DNA of 64,000 bases, from positions 3,069,501 through 3,133,500 of the forward strand of contig CAMQGK010000334.1 of the NCBI GenBank assembly GCA_947000775.1. The letters run 5' to 3'. The notes beneath the pieces were generated by a model. That model was not told where the DNA came from. It did no database searches and worked only from the letters and a program-made list of their open reading frames with translations. Both the position numbers and the translations under genes were made by a program. The DNA comes from Pterois miles. Taxonomy: Eukaryota; Chordata; Actinopteri; Perciformes; Scorpaenidae. Positions 23,192-34,505 of this stretch are shown here, piece by piece (positions within the stretch are counted from its first letter, which is position 1; the number at the start of each line of letters is the position of its first letter).

Positions 23192-25420
23192 TGAGGTGTG
23201 ACAATACACTCAGCTCACGATACACAATATTGGGTTCACAATCTTGATACGATATTATAACGATCATTTTAACAAAACTTGAAAGATGAAAATATGACTG
23301 AAAAGTAGCGTTTTAGTAGCGTTTAGCCTAATCATCTTGTATTACAATGTGTCACTAGGAGTTCACTAGTGTTTGTTTTCTTCATCATTTTTGTATTTAT
23401 TCAGTTTTAATTTTACTCTGGACATGTCCTCAATGATTCCTCCAGATTTAAATAAAAGTTAAATGAACGAATTATGTCTAAAGTCACTAACAGCAGCATC
23501 CTGCACGTCTCTACCAGAACCAGAACCAGAGTCAGAGCTGCTTCAGGACAGACTCAGTAACGTTAGTTAGTAGTCCTGGTTCAGACTGAGAGGACAGACT
23601 CAGTAACGTTAGTTAGTAGTCCTGGTTCAGACTGAGAGGACAGACTCAGTAACGTTAGTAGTCCTGGTTCAGACTGAGAGGACAGACTCAGTAACGTTAG
23701 TCAGTAGTCCTGGTTCAGACTGAGAGGACAGACTCAGTAACGTTAGTCAGTAGTCCTGGTTCAGACTGAGAGGACAGACTCAGTAACGTTAGTAGTCCTA
23801 GTTCAGACTGAGAGGACAGACTCAGTAACGTTAGTAGTCCTGGTTCAGAGTGAGAGGACAGACTCAGTAACGTTAGTCAGTAGTCCTGGTTCAGACTGAG
23901 AGGACAGACTCAGTAACGTTAGTCAGTAGTCCTGGTTCAGAGTGAGAGGACAGACTCAGTAACGTTAGTAGTCCTGGTTCAGAGTGAGAGGACAGACTCA
24001 GTAACGTTAGTTAGTAGTCCTGGTTCAGACTGAGAGGACAGACTCAGTAACGTTAGTTAGTCCTGGTTCAGACTGAGAGGACAGACTCAGTAACGTTAGT
24101 AGTCCTGGTTCAGACTGAGAGGACAGACTCAGTAACATTAGTAGTCCTGGTTCAGACTGAGAGGACAGACTCAGTAACGTTAGTAGTCCTGGTTCAGACT
24201 GAGAGGACAGACTCAGTAACGTTAGTAGCCCTGGTTCAGACTGAGAGGACAGACTCAGTAACGTTAGTAGTCCTGGTTCAGACTGAGAGGACAGACTCAG
24301 TAACGTTAGTAGTCCTGGTTCAGACTGAGAGGACAGACTCAGTAACGTTAGTAGCCCTGGTTCAGACTGAGAGGACAGACTCAGTAACGTTAGTAGCCCT
24401 GGTTCAGACTGAGAGGACAGACTCAGTGACGTTAGTAGTCCTGGTTCAGACTGAGAGGACAGACTCAGTAACGTTAGTAGTCCTGGTTCAGACTGAGAGG
24501 ACAGACTCAGTAACGTTAGTAGTCCTGGTTCAGACTGAGAGGACAGACTCAGTAACGTTAGTAGTCCTGGTTCAGACTGAGAGGACAGACTCAGTAACGT
24601 TAGTAGTCCTGGTTCAGACTGAGAGGACAGACTCAGTAACGTTAGTAGTCCTGGTTCAGACTGAGAGGACCAGCCTGGTTAGTGACATGTAAGAAAAAAA
24701 CTTTAGAGCCAATCAATTGTTTTACTAGTCAGCTGCTAAATTATGGATCAACAGATGAAATTATTGATGTCCGTTATCATACTGAAGTTAGCTCTACGAA
24801 GCTCTATACTAGCTTACGTTGTTCATGTAAACGTTTATGTAAAAACACCAACTCATATGGGTGAGTACATTCGCAAACCAGCTGCTAAAAACAAGTTTCA
24901 GTTGCACTGCTACCAACATGACTCGGACATATAACTGAGGCTACATAAATAAATGCCATTATCTGGTTATAATTGAATCTATGTCACTGTAACTGCGTGC
25001 ATTGCTTGGACATTTTCAGTGGTGTAACTGGGAAACTGGGCATGCTTGTCATCATATAAATAGATCATGGTGGAAGATTGTAGCGTTTCTGCAGATTTTG
25101 CAGATTTATTATAACTTTGACAATATCCGGGCTGTGACTGTGCTCTCCGCTGCCCGTCTGAAGCGCGGTAATCTTCATTGTTGATTGGTTATTGCTGATG
25201 ACGTGTAACCAATCAGACAGTGCTGTGGGCGGGACACTGAGCCCGACTACACAGTGGAGACTGAGTGGAGACCGCTGAGAGAGAGGAGGCTGATCAGAGC
25301 CATAGTAGTGCATTTTTTAATTACTTTATCACACCCCCAAAATATCGTAGTAGTTTTTTATCGTCCCATTTTTATATCGTGATACACAGTATTGTGGCAC
25401 AATATATTGTCATGCCCCAG
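23192..25420 (+). mobile_element. hAT-like element containing a minisatellite
   Basis: Left end 'TGAGGTGTGACAATACACTC' with 'AGCTCACGA' and 'GGTTCACAATCT', and right end 'GCACAATATATTGTCATG-CCCCA', match the two ends of the element at 6246-7422. The interior is different and contains the 26-unit tandem array plus about 750 bp of unique DNA. No transposase motif is seen. No target duplication can be read. Confidence 0.6.
23545..24670 (+). repeat. Minisatellite, 26 units of 42-46 bp
   Basis: The unit is 42 bp, made of AGTAACGTTAGTAGTCCTGG followed by TTCAGACTGAGAGGACAGACTC. Some units in the first half carry a 4-bp insertion (TTAG or TCAG) after CGTTAG; from about 24060 on nearly all units are the plain length and almost identical. 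Each unit holds the 8-bp palindrome TAACGTTA (CATTA in one, GTGACG in one) and a potential hairpin ACTGAG-8-CTCAGT. Because 42 is a multiple of 3, a false 88-codon frame with a 14-residue period appears at 24426-24692. Confidence 0.97.
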
Positions 25421-25946
25421 AGTTAAATACTTGAGAGTAGGCTTTTTACCTGTGAGAGAGCCTGGACATTTCACCAGTGGTGGCCACCATCGTCTCCCCT
25501 AATTGTACTGCTGTACACAGCCCTGCTGCTGTATGCCTATCCTTGGCTGAGTGTCAAACTGACTGAGAGCTGGTATATATTGTGGTTGGACTGAGGTTGG
25601 ATTATCTCCTCTGCTCCATAACCCTTACTGTCTGCCCGCTACTAATAAAATGTGTTTTTTTTCTTCAAAAATAACCTATTTCAGTACTAATTTTACTGAA
25701 TCACAAATATCTATTTTATTTAATCATACACCAGTCTCTTCTTTAAGTGATGGCCGTTGACCCTCTAACCACTACACTACAATAATTTTCTATTATTTAC
25801 TTTTATTACTACTTTACTAAATGTTTCAGTGAATGCTTCCGTATACATTGGCAAATGCTTGTATAGATACTGTAAACTGTAACAGAAACATGTTTCTAAC
25901 TGGGATTTTTTTTAAGTTTGGATATCTGTTTACATTATTGAAATAC

Positions 25947-25948
<2 letters not shown>
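25421..25948. other. Gene-free stretch
   Basis: AT-rich; no supported gene or repeat. Confidence 0.5.

Positions 25949-25986
<38 letters not shown>
25949..25986. repeat. (TA)n microsatellite
   Basis: About 18 TA units, then ATACATATATACATA. Confidence 0.95.
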
Positions 25987-25992
<6 letters not shown>

Positions 25993-26489
25993 TACATAAC
26001 AAGACGGGAACAGGGACAGATGGACAGATGAGGAACAGCTACAGCATATACAGAGAAAAACTGGAGAGGTAAGAGACAAACATTTCAAGGGGACAACCAC
26101 TGACCCTGCCGAATGCTTCTTTCATTTATGTTTTGCTCATCAGTATCAAGACGTCAGTTAAATGCAACGCTAAGACTGAGCATCTGCTGGAATCTGCGCC
26201 CATTAGAGCAGAGCATTTAAGTTTTTTTTAATTGGGCTTTCAGCTGATAGAATAGTTCAATTCAACAAATAGAAGATACAAACTGTCTGTTGTACAACAA
26301 CTACGTAGCCATTAACAATATCCAGGCTAACATGAACATACAGTGGATTTTGTTTTTGGCCAACATTATTTATATCTTTTCTTTTTCACTGGTGCACTCA
26401 ATATACTGTATTTGCTTGTGACCTAAAGGCAAACACCAGGTAAATCCATGGCAATGTGGTTATGTAATATTTCCCGATTTTGGAGCAGC
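25987..26489. other. Gene-free stretch
   Basis: No supported gene or recognisable repeat. Confidence 0.5.
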
Positions 26490-26640
26490 GTAGCATTGCT
26501 AGTCTGTCATATAGTCAGACATCCACAACTACCGCTCAGATTTTCCACTGGATTTGGATGGATGTTGGTCCCCAGAGACTGAAAACTAATATTTTGGTGA
26601 GTCCCGGACCTTATTCTGCAACCATCCAACAGGTAAAGTG
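26490..26640 (+). repeat. Probable fragment of a known fish dispersed repeat
   Basis: 'GATTTTCCACTGGATTTGG' followed by 'ATGTTGGTCCCCAGAG' and 'TTTTGGTGA' is a string I recall from a widespread fish repeat with 'GGATTTTCACTGGATTTGGATGAATG..'. Class and boundaries are unknown. Confidence 0.35.
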
Positions 26641-27480
26641 AATGTTAACATACAGTATTTACTGTGAAGTAAAGTGACATTGGTACAGTAAATATTTATC
26701 AAAAGCAGAATTTGGAGATTGTCTCCACACATGACAAATTTTCTCCAGACATCATCCAAAATGTATACAGTCAAAACAATATATTAATAAAATGTTAAGG
26801 TTCCCACCTTTAAATTACCACAAAAAAGATAAACTGTGGTAGAAAAAAAAAAAACATTTCACTGAATGTGCAGACGAGGCAGGGAACATCTGCTTGTCTA
26901 TCCTTTGTATGAAGACAAGATGAATACTTATAAAGCACTTATAAATCTGAACACATTATGGCACAGATAGCTTCTGAGCCACAACGATGTGAGGTAACAT
27001 TTCTAATGAGAACAAGATATGTAGATCACTGTGTCAAGGACAGATCAGCCTGACTGTTGCAGCTCCAGATTGTCTGCACAATCGGTGAAAAAAAAAAATG
27101 ATTTTTGATTTTTCTCCCACAGCAAATTCACCTTTTGCCAGTTTTATTGTGTAAATTAAAGAGGTTTCCAAAGCCTGGCTGACACTCAAGTGTTGCTGTT
27201 CAACCTCTGGTACATTCACACACTATGAAAAACATGCACTCATATTCATATGCACAGACGGTGCATGTACAATATGCATGAACTATACGCAGTACATAAT
27301 ACATAATCACGGCATATGTAACCACAGTTTCACATATAACACAGCACAAAGGTTATGTGCATACACATCCACACGCACAAGGTTATTCAACACTGCATCT
27401 GGGGCAACAGTTGGTGGTAATGCTCAAGCAGTCCAAAGTGCTAATCTGTTTTCACCTAGATACAGGCACTGTAAAAGACA
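26641..27480. other. Gene-free stretch
   Basis: AT-rich, with a short A12 run near 26844 and an A10 run near 27088. No supported gene. Confidence 0.5.
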
Positions 27481-27522
<42 letters not shown>

Positions 27523-27546
27523 TGTCTGTCTGTCTGTCTGTCTGTG
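27481..27546. repeat. Compound microsatellite (TG)n(TCTG)n
   Basis: About 19 TG units joined to about 6 TCTG units. Confidence 0.97.
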
Positions 27547-27619
27547 TAAAATTGTTCCTTTGTGTGCCTTAAATGGCATTTCTTGGTGCACCATCTCAAG
27601 GATGAATGATTACTTTATG

Positions 27620-28724
27620 TTTGCAAGTAGGGATGTTAAGAATTAATTGTTTAGCACTGAACCAAAATTAAGAATTTTAACTGATTAACACTATCAGTTA
27701 AACGGTTAAAATAATATAAAAAAAAATACATAAAAAGCTGAGCAAAAGGCTTGTCACTTAAAGGAGAATAGCTGGTCCACCTTAACGGTCCCCCTTAAGA
27801 AAGTCTGAGCCCAGGGCCAGACCGGCCACGTGAAGACGGCGTCCGTTTTTTACATCAGCTGCATCTCAGCTGTGTTTCTGCTGCTGCTGCTGCTTTCTTG
27901 ACTTTCATATTGGCCTTTTCATTACATTATCCATCCATCCATCCATCCATCATCAACCACTTATCCCGTTAGGGGTTGCGGGGGGGCTGGAGCCGAACCC
28001 AGCTGGCATTGGGCGAATCGTTACATTATATATGTCATTTATATTCATATTAGACTGAGAAAGGTCAAGAAACGTGTGGTTATTTGTAAATAATAGTAAT
28101 AATCCCCAATTAACATCTCGGACTATATTTATTTATGAGAGCCCTGCAAGTCACTGCATGCTCTACAACACTGTCCTGCACTTATTTCACAATAAACAGA
28201 CCTGTGCTAACAAATGGAGTTCTGTCCAAAGAAAAAAAAAAAACACTTGAGGGGTTTTATTTTGAATTGAAAGCAGAAAGTGCCGATTTAAAAATAAATC
28301 TTGACTTTTTTGATAGTAATAATAAGTAATGTAGTAATGTTGCTGATACGATGTCAATACACGGTCAGAAGATCACCTTCACTGTCTACTGCTGCTGTGA
28401 ACTGTGCAGCTCGCGACAAATATAGGCGAGACCTTGAATCTCTAGAAGAGATGCAGCTGAGATGTGGGTCTCATGAGGGCAGTGTGGCAGCTTTAACTTG
28501 TTAATATGGAAGCAGAAATAAAAACGACAGGTAAGGCAGCCGCCACGCGCTCTTTACGCAGGCGGTCTGGCCCTTTGCGTTGAAGCTGGACGGCTCGTCT
28601 GGCACTTAAAATAGCACCGCTGCATGTGACACGCTAATCTTGTCAGTTAACGGTTAGTAATTGGTTAACGAGGGCCAGTTATCGGTCACAAAAAATATTC
28701 AAAATTAGCATCCTTATTTGCAAG
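27620..28724 (+). mobile_element. hAT element with perfect 8-bp target duplication
   Basis: The element proper is 27628-28716, starting TAGGGATGTTAAGAATTAAT and ending 'CAAAATTAGCATCCTTA'. TTTGCAAG lies on both sides (27620-27627 and 28717-28724), an exact 8-bp duplication. 1089 bp long including a 90-bp LINE tail and one 9-bp duplication. Imperfect internal repeats of 'CAGTTAACGGTTA' occur near both ends. Part of its interior recurs at 10070-10206. No transposase frame is visible; nonautonomous. Confidence 0.85.
27922..28029 (-). mobile_element. 5'-truncated LINE tail with perfect 9-bp target duplication
   Basis: The insert is 27931-28020. On the minus strand it reads 'GCTGGGTTCGGCTCCAG' then 'CCCGCAACCCCTAACGGG', 'ATAAGTGGTTGATGATG' and (GATG)n, the usual non-coding 3' end of a fish RTE/Rex3-type LINE. 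TTACATTAT flanks it exactly (27922-27930 and 28021-28029), as expected of target-primed reverse transcription. The ATAAGTGGTTGATGATG segment is shared with the 3' end of the LINE at 38405-39237. Confidence 0.85.
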
Positions 28725-29168
28725 AATTGAAATTAAATCATTACGTTGCTCACACACTTATTATGAACTTAATTTAGGTTGATAAATCACAGAAGATTGT
28801 ATGTTGATGCATCCAGTGTGAACAGAAGCTCAGATACACACACTAATCTCTCTAAACACAGTAACAGACAGCACTTAACATAACAAAGAGACTGCTTTGA
28901 AATACAGGCACATTAGTTAATAGTATTCTGTCCTCCGCCAACAATAATTGTCATGTTCATTAGACGGAGGTGTCAGCTCACACAGAGATGCACACAAACA
29001 AGTACAGACGTGCACAAACAGACATGCACTCACATCCATATTTTATCAAGTTCGGGTGACATTCGCATTAACAGTTTGTAATTAAGAACGAGTCAACAAA
29101 CAAAGAAACACTCTCAAGTGCACACACAATTCATAGACTCACTTTCAATGCTCATGGAAACACATGCA
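28725..29168. other. Gene-free stretch
   Basis: CA-rich in places (CACACA, ACACAC interspersed), no supported gene. Confidence 0.5.
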
Positions 29169-29169
29169 T

Positions 29170-29216
<47 letters not shown>

Positions 29217-29217
29217 C
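29169..29217. repeat. (CGCA)n tetranucleotide microsatellite
   Basis: About 12 CGCA units. Confidence 0.97.
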
Positions 29218-29379
29218 ACACAGCAAATAGTAAATGTTCTTCTGTTTGCTCACAGCGTGAGTCCAGTGCTTAAAATGTCAGTGTGATTACTTGCGTGTCC
29301 GCATGTGTGACAAATTATTGGTATGAACACATTCTCGTGTTTTTTCGTGTTCAAGATCAAGCATATGTGTGTGTATGTG

Positions 29380-29680
29380 TGTGTGCGCGCGCACGAGCTG
29401 TCTTTTTGGGACGAGACAGCAAATTATCGCACTGAATCGCACCCCCTGATGGTGTTCGACCTCAAGCAGAAAGAACAGAGAGAAAGGAGAGAGACAGGCG
29501 GGCAGTTTGAGCCTCGTGGGCACCTCTCTGTGGGCGGTCCCAACGCCTGCACCCCGGCTGATAACAAGGGATAGAAAGAGAGGAGGGACTCCTGAGGTGG
29601 AGGTGGAGGGGGCGAAGAGAGAGACGTGTGATGGCGGTGGAGTACTACACAACACCGCAGCCATCCAGCTCTAACCATTC
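29380..29680. other. GC-richer, purine-rich block
   Basis: This is the most GC-rich non-repeat block in the window, beginning with a GTGTGCGCGCGCAC alternating tract and ending in GGAGGTGGAGGTGG. Frames of 83-125 codons run through it on both strands; the plus frame (29323-29574) includes FWDETANYRTESHPLMVFD but I recognise no family. It could be a repeat, an alternative exon or an unrelated GC-rich segment; nothing decides it. Confidence 0.3.
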
Positions 29681-29915
29681 ATTCTCACACTGCACTTTCA
29701 ATTTTCCCTAAATTTAACCTCTGTTTTTCTTTCTGTCCTCCACATTTAACAAGTTCAACTTAATTCTTATTCATCTTTTAACACCGTTTGTCGAACTCTA
29801 CCTTATTTTATCATTTATATGACTAGTGCTTTTATATGCAACTCGAGCTTGTATTGCTGAGCTGCTCCTGTGTTAACCTACATATGACTAATAAACCTGA
29901 AACTTGAACAATTTA

Positions 29916-30602
29916 GCACCGACTAGGATTGGGCGATATGATGGTTTATGCCATGCAAAGGTAGACATGTGTTCAGCGGTAGACATACAACTTCCAGCAA
30001 TTCACGTGATCTCACAATATCGTCAACCCAGCTGCCTCGCATGGTAACGAGATTTTATCAGTCATGGAGTAGGAGAGTGCGGTTATAAATACAGAGCAGG
30101 AAGAGGCATTTCATCCCAGCATGGGGAAAACTGTTTACATGATTACCAGACATGCAAACTGTAGTTTATTCTGACAGTGTTTTTTCAGCTTTTTGAAACG
30201 GAAGATGAGCAAATCCTGCAGGAAAAGTCATGTCTTTTTTTCTTTTACTCCACTCTAAGATACAAATATTTGTGAATTTTATATTGCACTGACAGGCTGA
30301 TATTTATTTGCAACTTTTAACCTTAAAGCCTGTAAAAGGAACCTTGAAGCTTTTATTTTGAAAGTCTTTTGTTTTACCTCAGCGTCGTCTCAGGTGATGC
30401 TGTTTTTTTTTGTGTGTATGGAAGTTCCAAATAAAAGACGAAAATAATAAAATGTGATGAAATGGTTATATTACAGTAAATCATTTCTTAATTGAATTTA
30501 CAGAACATTTACAATATTGTGATATACACAATATACTATGATATAAAATGACACATGCCGTGATAGAAGATTTTGGACATATCGCCCACCCCTAGCACTG
30601 AA
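29916..30602 (+). mobile_element. hAT-like element with near-perfect 8-bp flanks
   Basis: The element proper is 29924-30594, starting TAGGATTGGGCGATATG and ending 'CATATCGCCCACCCCTA'; these are inverted repeats over about 17 bp. Flanks are GCACCGAC (29916-29923) and GCACTGAA (30595-30602), 6 of 8 identical, compatible with a decayed hAT duplication. The interior contains 'CACAATATCGTC' and '..CAATATTGTGATATAC' subterminal repeats. Non-coding. Confidence 0.7.
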
Positions 30603-32233
30603 AGTACTGTTAAGTGGCTGGCTACCTCAAGTCAAGACTAGAAAAATATTTTTCCAGTATCTGACTTTTGGAAAATGGTTGTCACCTACCCATTTTCTGT
30701 GTGGTATCTTCTGTCATTGTACTGTTTATATTCGGGATATACATATGCAGTCATTAGTCACACTGGACACTTTTTTTTTTTTTTTATTTCTGTGATGCTC
30801 ATGAGCTCGATGCACCTCACATCTCTCTGAACATTCAGTGCCAATGCAAAAAGGAGCGTGCCATGCAGCAAGGTAAAACGTAAGAGACTGGGGTTTCTCA
30901 GCATTGACTGGTATGGATGGTCTTGCCTGAAACTAAACCTACAAATAAAAGAAAAACCTTCAAGCTAGGAGGAACAGTAGTGGGGTGCACAGAGTTTCGA
31001 GTGATTTGTAGATTTGTTTCTTATTTCTTGGTTCTGATTGCCTGAGTACAGCTGCTGTTGATAGCCATCAATGTGTAAATCTTTGGCAGTTTTTTTTTTT
31101 TTTTTTTGCCTCGCAACGGCAAGACGCCTCTGACTGTAAAAGTTTGTCAGTGTGATTGGAATGATTACTGATCAGGAAAAAAGCATTGTAGTATCCTTTT
31201 TTTAGGCAACCAGAGTGGTGACCATCTTAATCTTTATTCCTTGGCACTCGTCACATCTTCACATCCGCTCTCTTTGTTTTTAAGCATAAAACATCAGAGT
31301 TTGCTGCTGTCAGAAAGACGAAAAATACTCTCTTCTCTGTTCTTTTACTTTGTGTTCTCTCAGACCATTTTGCATGCACTCTCTCTTGCTGCACTTCGTC
31401 TAGAGTTAACCTTTCCTACTTTACATAAAATGAACCGGCTCATCTTGTATCTGAATTCATTTTCTAGTTTCTGACTCATTTGTCTTCCTTGCACTCTCAT
31501 TTTTTTTTTTTTTAAATCATCTGCCTGTTCGGACATGTGTTATATCAGCAATGAAAAGCTGACCACCAAAGGGTAACCTACATAACAGGATAAAAGTTAC
31601 ACTGTGAGTGTTTAAAGTTTCAACACTTACTTTACTGCTGAAGTTACTGTCGCTCCTGTTCAGAGATGCACATTCAAAGGTCACCAAGCAACTCCAAAGG
31701 CTGAGCCTAGAAAATATATAAACATTAGGAATACATTAAAACATGTCTTTTTAACCCAGTCATAGACACACTAACACTGGATCATCAGTGTTTTGTTTTG
31801 GACTTAATGCCAAATTCACCCTGGAGCAGCGGCGAAGTGTGGCCTGCGGCGAGATGCCACGCAATGTCTATGAAATGTTGGGGTGGCGGCTCCCGAGGTC
31901 AGCGAGCTGCGGCCATTTGACTCTGCGGCGAAGAACAAAAGTTGGGTAAAGTTTTACTTTTAGCATTGAAGTGCAGCCAGAGAGGACCCGCAGCCAATCA
32001 GTAAACAGATCCTGAGACTAAAAATCATAATTATAGTCTGCATTGGCCCCTTTATTGTATATTGGAAAGAGCTCTCCAGGAGCTAACGGCGCAAAAATGA
32101 AGGAACTGATTAAATATTAATCTTAATAAACCATCAGAATAACGAAAAACATAAATGTGCACCACTAAGGAAATATCTAAAATCATCCTTTGGTTAGTTG
32201 CTCTGTAATCCCTCCTGGTTTCCTTTGAGAAAA

Positions 32234-32235
<2 letters not shown>
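30603..32235. other. Gene-free stretch
   Basis: No supported gene. Poly-T runs near 30772, 31091 and 31500 and a GC-richer segment at 31815-31990 with AGCGGCGAAG and CTGCGGC motifs that I cannot assign. The 77-codon frame at 31241-31474 has no domain. Confidence 0.5.

Positions 32236-32323
<88 letters not shown>
32236..32323. repeat. (GT)n microsatellite, first of three
   Basis: About 44 GT units, uninterrupted. Confidence 0.97.
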
Positions 32324-32477
32324 TACCACATATTAGTCAGGTCAACAGGAAGGCATTACATATTCATGAAATTACCAAATTATGAAAATGGAACATGAGT
32401 CAATGTTGGGATGAAAGAAAGCCAGCCTTCTGTGGCTTCAAAGCTCCCATCTGAAACTAGTTATAATCTGAACGCAT

Positions 32478-32478
<1 letters not shown>

Positions 32479-32569
<91 letters not shown>
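32479..32569. repeat. (GT)n microsatellite, second of three
   Basis: About 45 GT units. Confidence 0.97.
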
Positions 32570-32571
<2 letters not shown>

Positions 32572-32772
32572 CATATATTACTATATGTTGTGGGGACATG
32601 AATCTGTTTGCACAGTCACATTGTGGTTGGAACTTTATGTCCTTTTGGTTTAGGTTTAGGGCAAGGTTAGGGTTAGGGTACGGGATTAGGCAAGTAGCAG
32701 TTACACTTAGGGTAAGTCTCCAGGAAATGAATGTAAGTCAATGTAATGTCCTCAAAACTCATGGAAACACGA
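32570..32772 (+). repeat. TTAGGG-like fish repeat between GT tracts, copy 1
   Basis: Contains 'TTGTGGGGACATGAATC', then 'TTTAGGTTTAGGGCAAGG', 'TTAGGGTTAGGG' variants, 'CCAGGAAATGAATGTAAGTCAATGTAATGTCCTCA'-like sequence in separate blocks, and ends at the third GT tract. I recall it as a dispersed fish repeat closely linked to CA/GT tracts. The hexamers are degenerate, so it is not a telomeric array. The minus-orientation relative is 52057-52330. Confidence 0.65.
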
Positions 32773-32778
32773 CTGTGT

Positions 32779-32870
<92 letters not shown>
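32773..32870. repeat. (GT)n(GA)n microsatellite, third of three
   Basis: About 39 GT units to 32850, then a (GA)n run of about 10 units. Confidence 0.97.
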
Positions 32871-33565
32871 ATAGAGAGCAGACAGAGAGAACGAGATAAG
32901 AGCTGACCTTCAGTGAATCATGTCCCTCTCTGGACAGACTTGTAGAGAAGCATCGTGTTTGGCAACTGTTCTTACGAAAGGAAAAGAAAAAGAAGACAGA
33001 AACAAGAGCAGGAAAAAGGCACAGACCTGGAGGCAGAGTCTTAGTACTGTAGAGGCAAGGAACAAGAGGGATGGAGATAAAGGAAGATGAAAGTAAAAGG
33101 ACAGTAGAAATAGAGTGAGGACCAGATAAGATTGGGGTGGAGAGAGGAATCAGCTACCCAGGAACATCCCCAGATTTGGCATGAACACCAAGCCTGGCTT
33201 GGCACCAACCTCAATGAGGGCACTCAAAAGTTGTGTGTCTAAAGTTTCTGTCTTGTGAATCAACATGAAAGTTAAGCAAATAAGCATCATATTAGCTCTT
33301 TAACTCCAAAACCACCGCCCCTCAGTTCCACTAATATTAGCCAGTTAGGCAGCCAGCAATATCCCTCTACTAGGAAATACATGAATATAAAAACTTGCAC
33401 AGCCACTGTGCTCCCTCCCCTTGGTGTGGCCATTTCTATGTTATTTTTCTTGTGTCCTGCTGCTATTCATGCTTTTACAGACGATGTCATGATTACATTA
33501 CGGTGTTAGCTGGAGGCAAATCAAAGGAAAGACTGGAGGCCAACATGTATCCCCTCAGAGTAGTA
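32871..33565. other. Gene-free stretch
   Basis: Purine-rich around 32880-33110; no supported gene. Confidence 0.5.
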
Positions 33566-33838
33566 CCGTAGTTTTCATACTATAGGGCATACTTAAAATC
33601 GCCCAGCTGTTTAACTCAGACACTGATGATGGAGGATGTGATGGATTTGTGGAAGAGGAATGAACTGAAAAGTGAGTGTATTGTTTTGTATTTCATGCGT
33701 TACAACTGAAAAATGTTGAGAGTTATTGAAGTTATTGAGTTATTAAATGAACTGAATAAAGTTTGACTTATCTGACCGTTTTGTTTTGCTTAATGCGCCT
33801 TATAATCCGGTGCGCCTTATAGTGCGAAAAATACGGTA
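33564..33838 (+). mobile_element. Pogo-like TA-flanked element, deleted copy
   Basis: The element proper is 33566-33836 with TA on both sides (33564-33565, 33837-33838). The left end is degraded (CCGTAGTTTTCATACTATAG); the right end is 'CCTTATAGTGCGAAAAATACGG'. From about 33594 the sequence is nearly identical to the 3' half of 62824-63283. An in-frame acidic tail is kept: KIAQLFNSDTDD, then GGCDGFVEEE and a stop at 33661-33663. Most of the 5' half is deleted. Confidence 0.75.
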
Positions 33839-34084
33839 AGATAAGGTTACGCATCAATAATGTCATCTTGCTGTGTTGTTGGACGCCAGAGTCAATATCG
33901 CATAAATTTGAGATGATGAACTGTTATTTGTGGCTCGAGCGAGCCACAATATCTGTGTTTGAGAAATGGAAAGAAAACCTTGTTAATAGTTTAGCGTAGC
34001 CTTCTGCTAACCACAATTAGCCATCATGGGTGCCGCGCCGCAGCAGTGAGCTAACCGAGCTAACCCCTCTCAAAGCAGGGACTA

Positions 34085-34505
34085 ACTAATTTTGCATGAA
34101 TGCATTAACGCAACTTGCAATTTTACAATAATAGCAGGCTCAGTTTTAAAACTAAAGTGAAGATATTGGTACTACATGAAATGACTTGAACCTAAGGAAT
34201 CCATTAGTACCAACCATTCCATACTAGCTTCTCTGAAAAGAGGCTAAATAACGTCAAAGCTTCAAACTTGCACTAATTTTGCTGAGGACAAACTGTCATG
34301 GCCATTTTTCAAATGGGTCCCTTGACCTCTGACCTCAAGATATGTGAATGTAAATGGGTTCTATGGGTACCCACGAGTCTCAGACATGTCCACTTTATGA
34401 TAATCACTCACAGTTTCGGACATGTCATAGTCAAGTCAGGACACTGACACACTGACAGCTGTTCTTGCCTGTTGGGCTGCAGTTTGCCATGTTATGATTC
34501 GAGAT
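34085..34505 (+). mobile_element. TAGGGCTGTCA-family element, fragment
   Basis: Matches the middle of 21263-22006: 'AACTTGCAATTTTA', 'TTTTAAAACTAAAGTGAAGAT', 'TTGACCTCTGACCTCAAGAT', 'ATGTCCACTTTATGATAATC', 'GCTGCAGTTTGCCATGTTATGATT'. Both ends are missing. Confidence 0.8.

Noticed and set aside
23545..24670. CRISPR-like array
   Set aside because: The units are contiguous with no unique spacers, and the surroundings are vertebrate.
24426..24692. 88-codon frame with a 14-residue repeat (TLVVLVQTERTDSV)
   Set aside because: Arises because the minisatellite unit is 42 bp, a multiple of 3; the left half of the array has 46-bp units that would shift the frame, so no protein is maintained.
32640..32700. 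Interstitial telomere
   Set aside because: The TTAGGG-like hexamers are few and degenerate and belong to a dispersed repeat that has a second copy at 52 kb.
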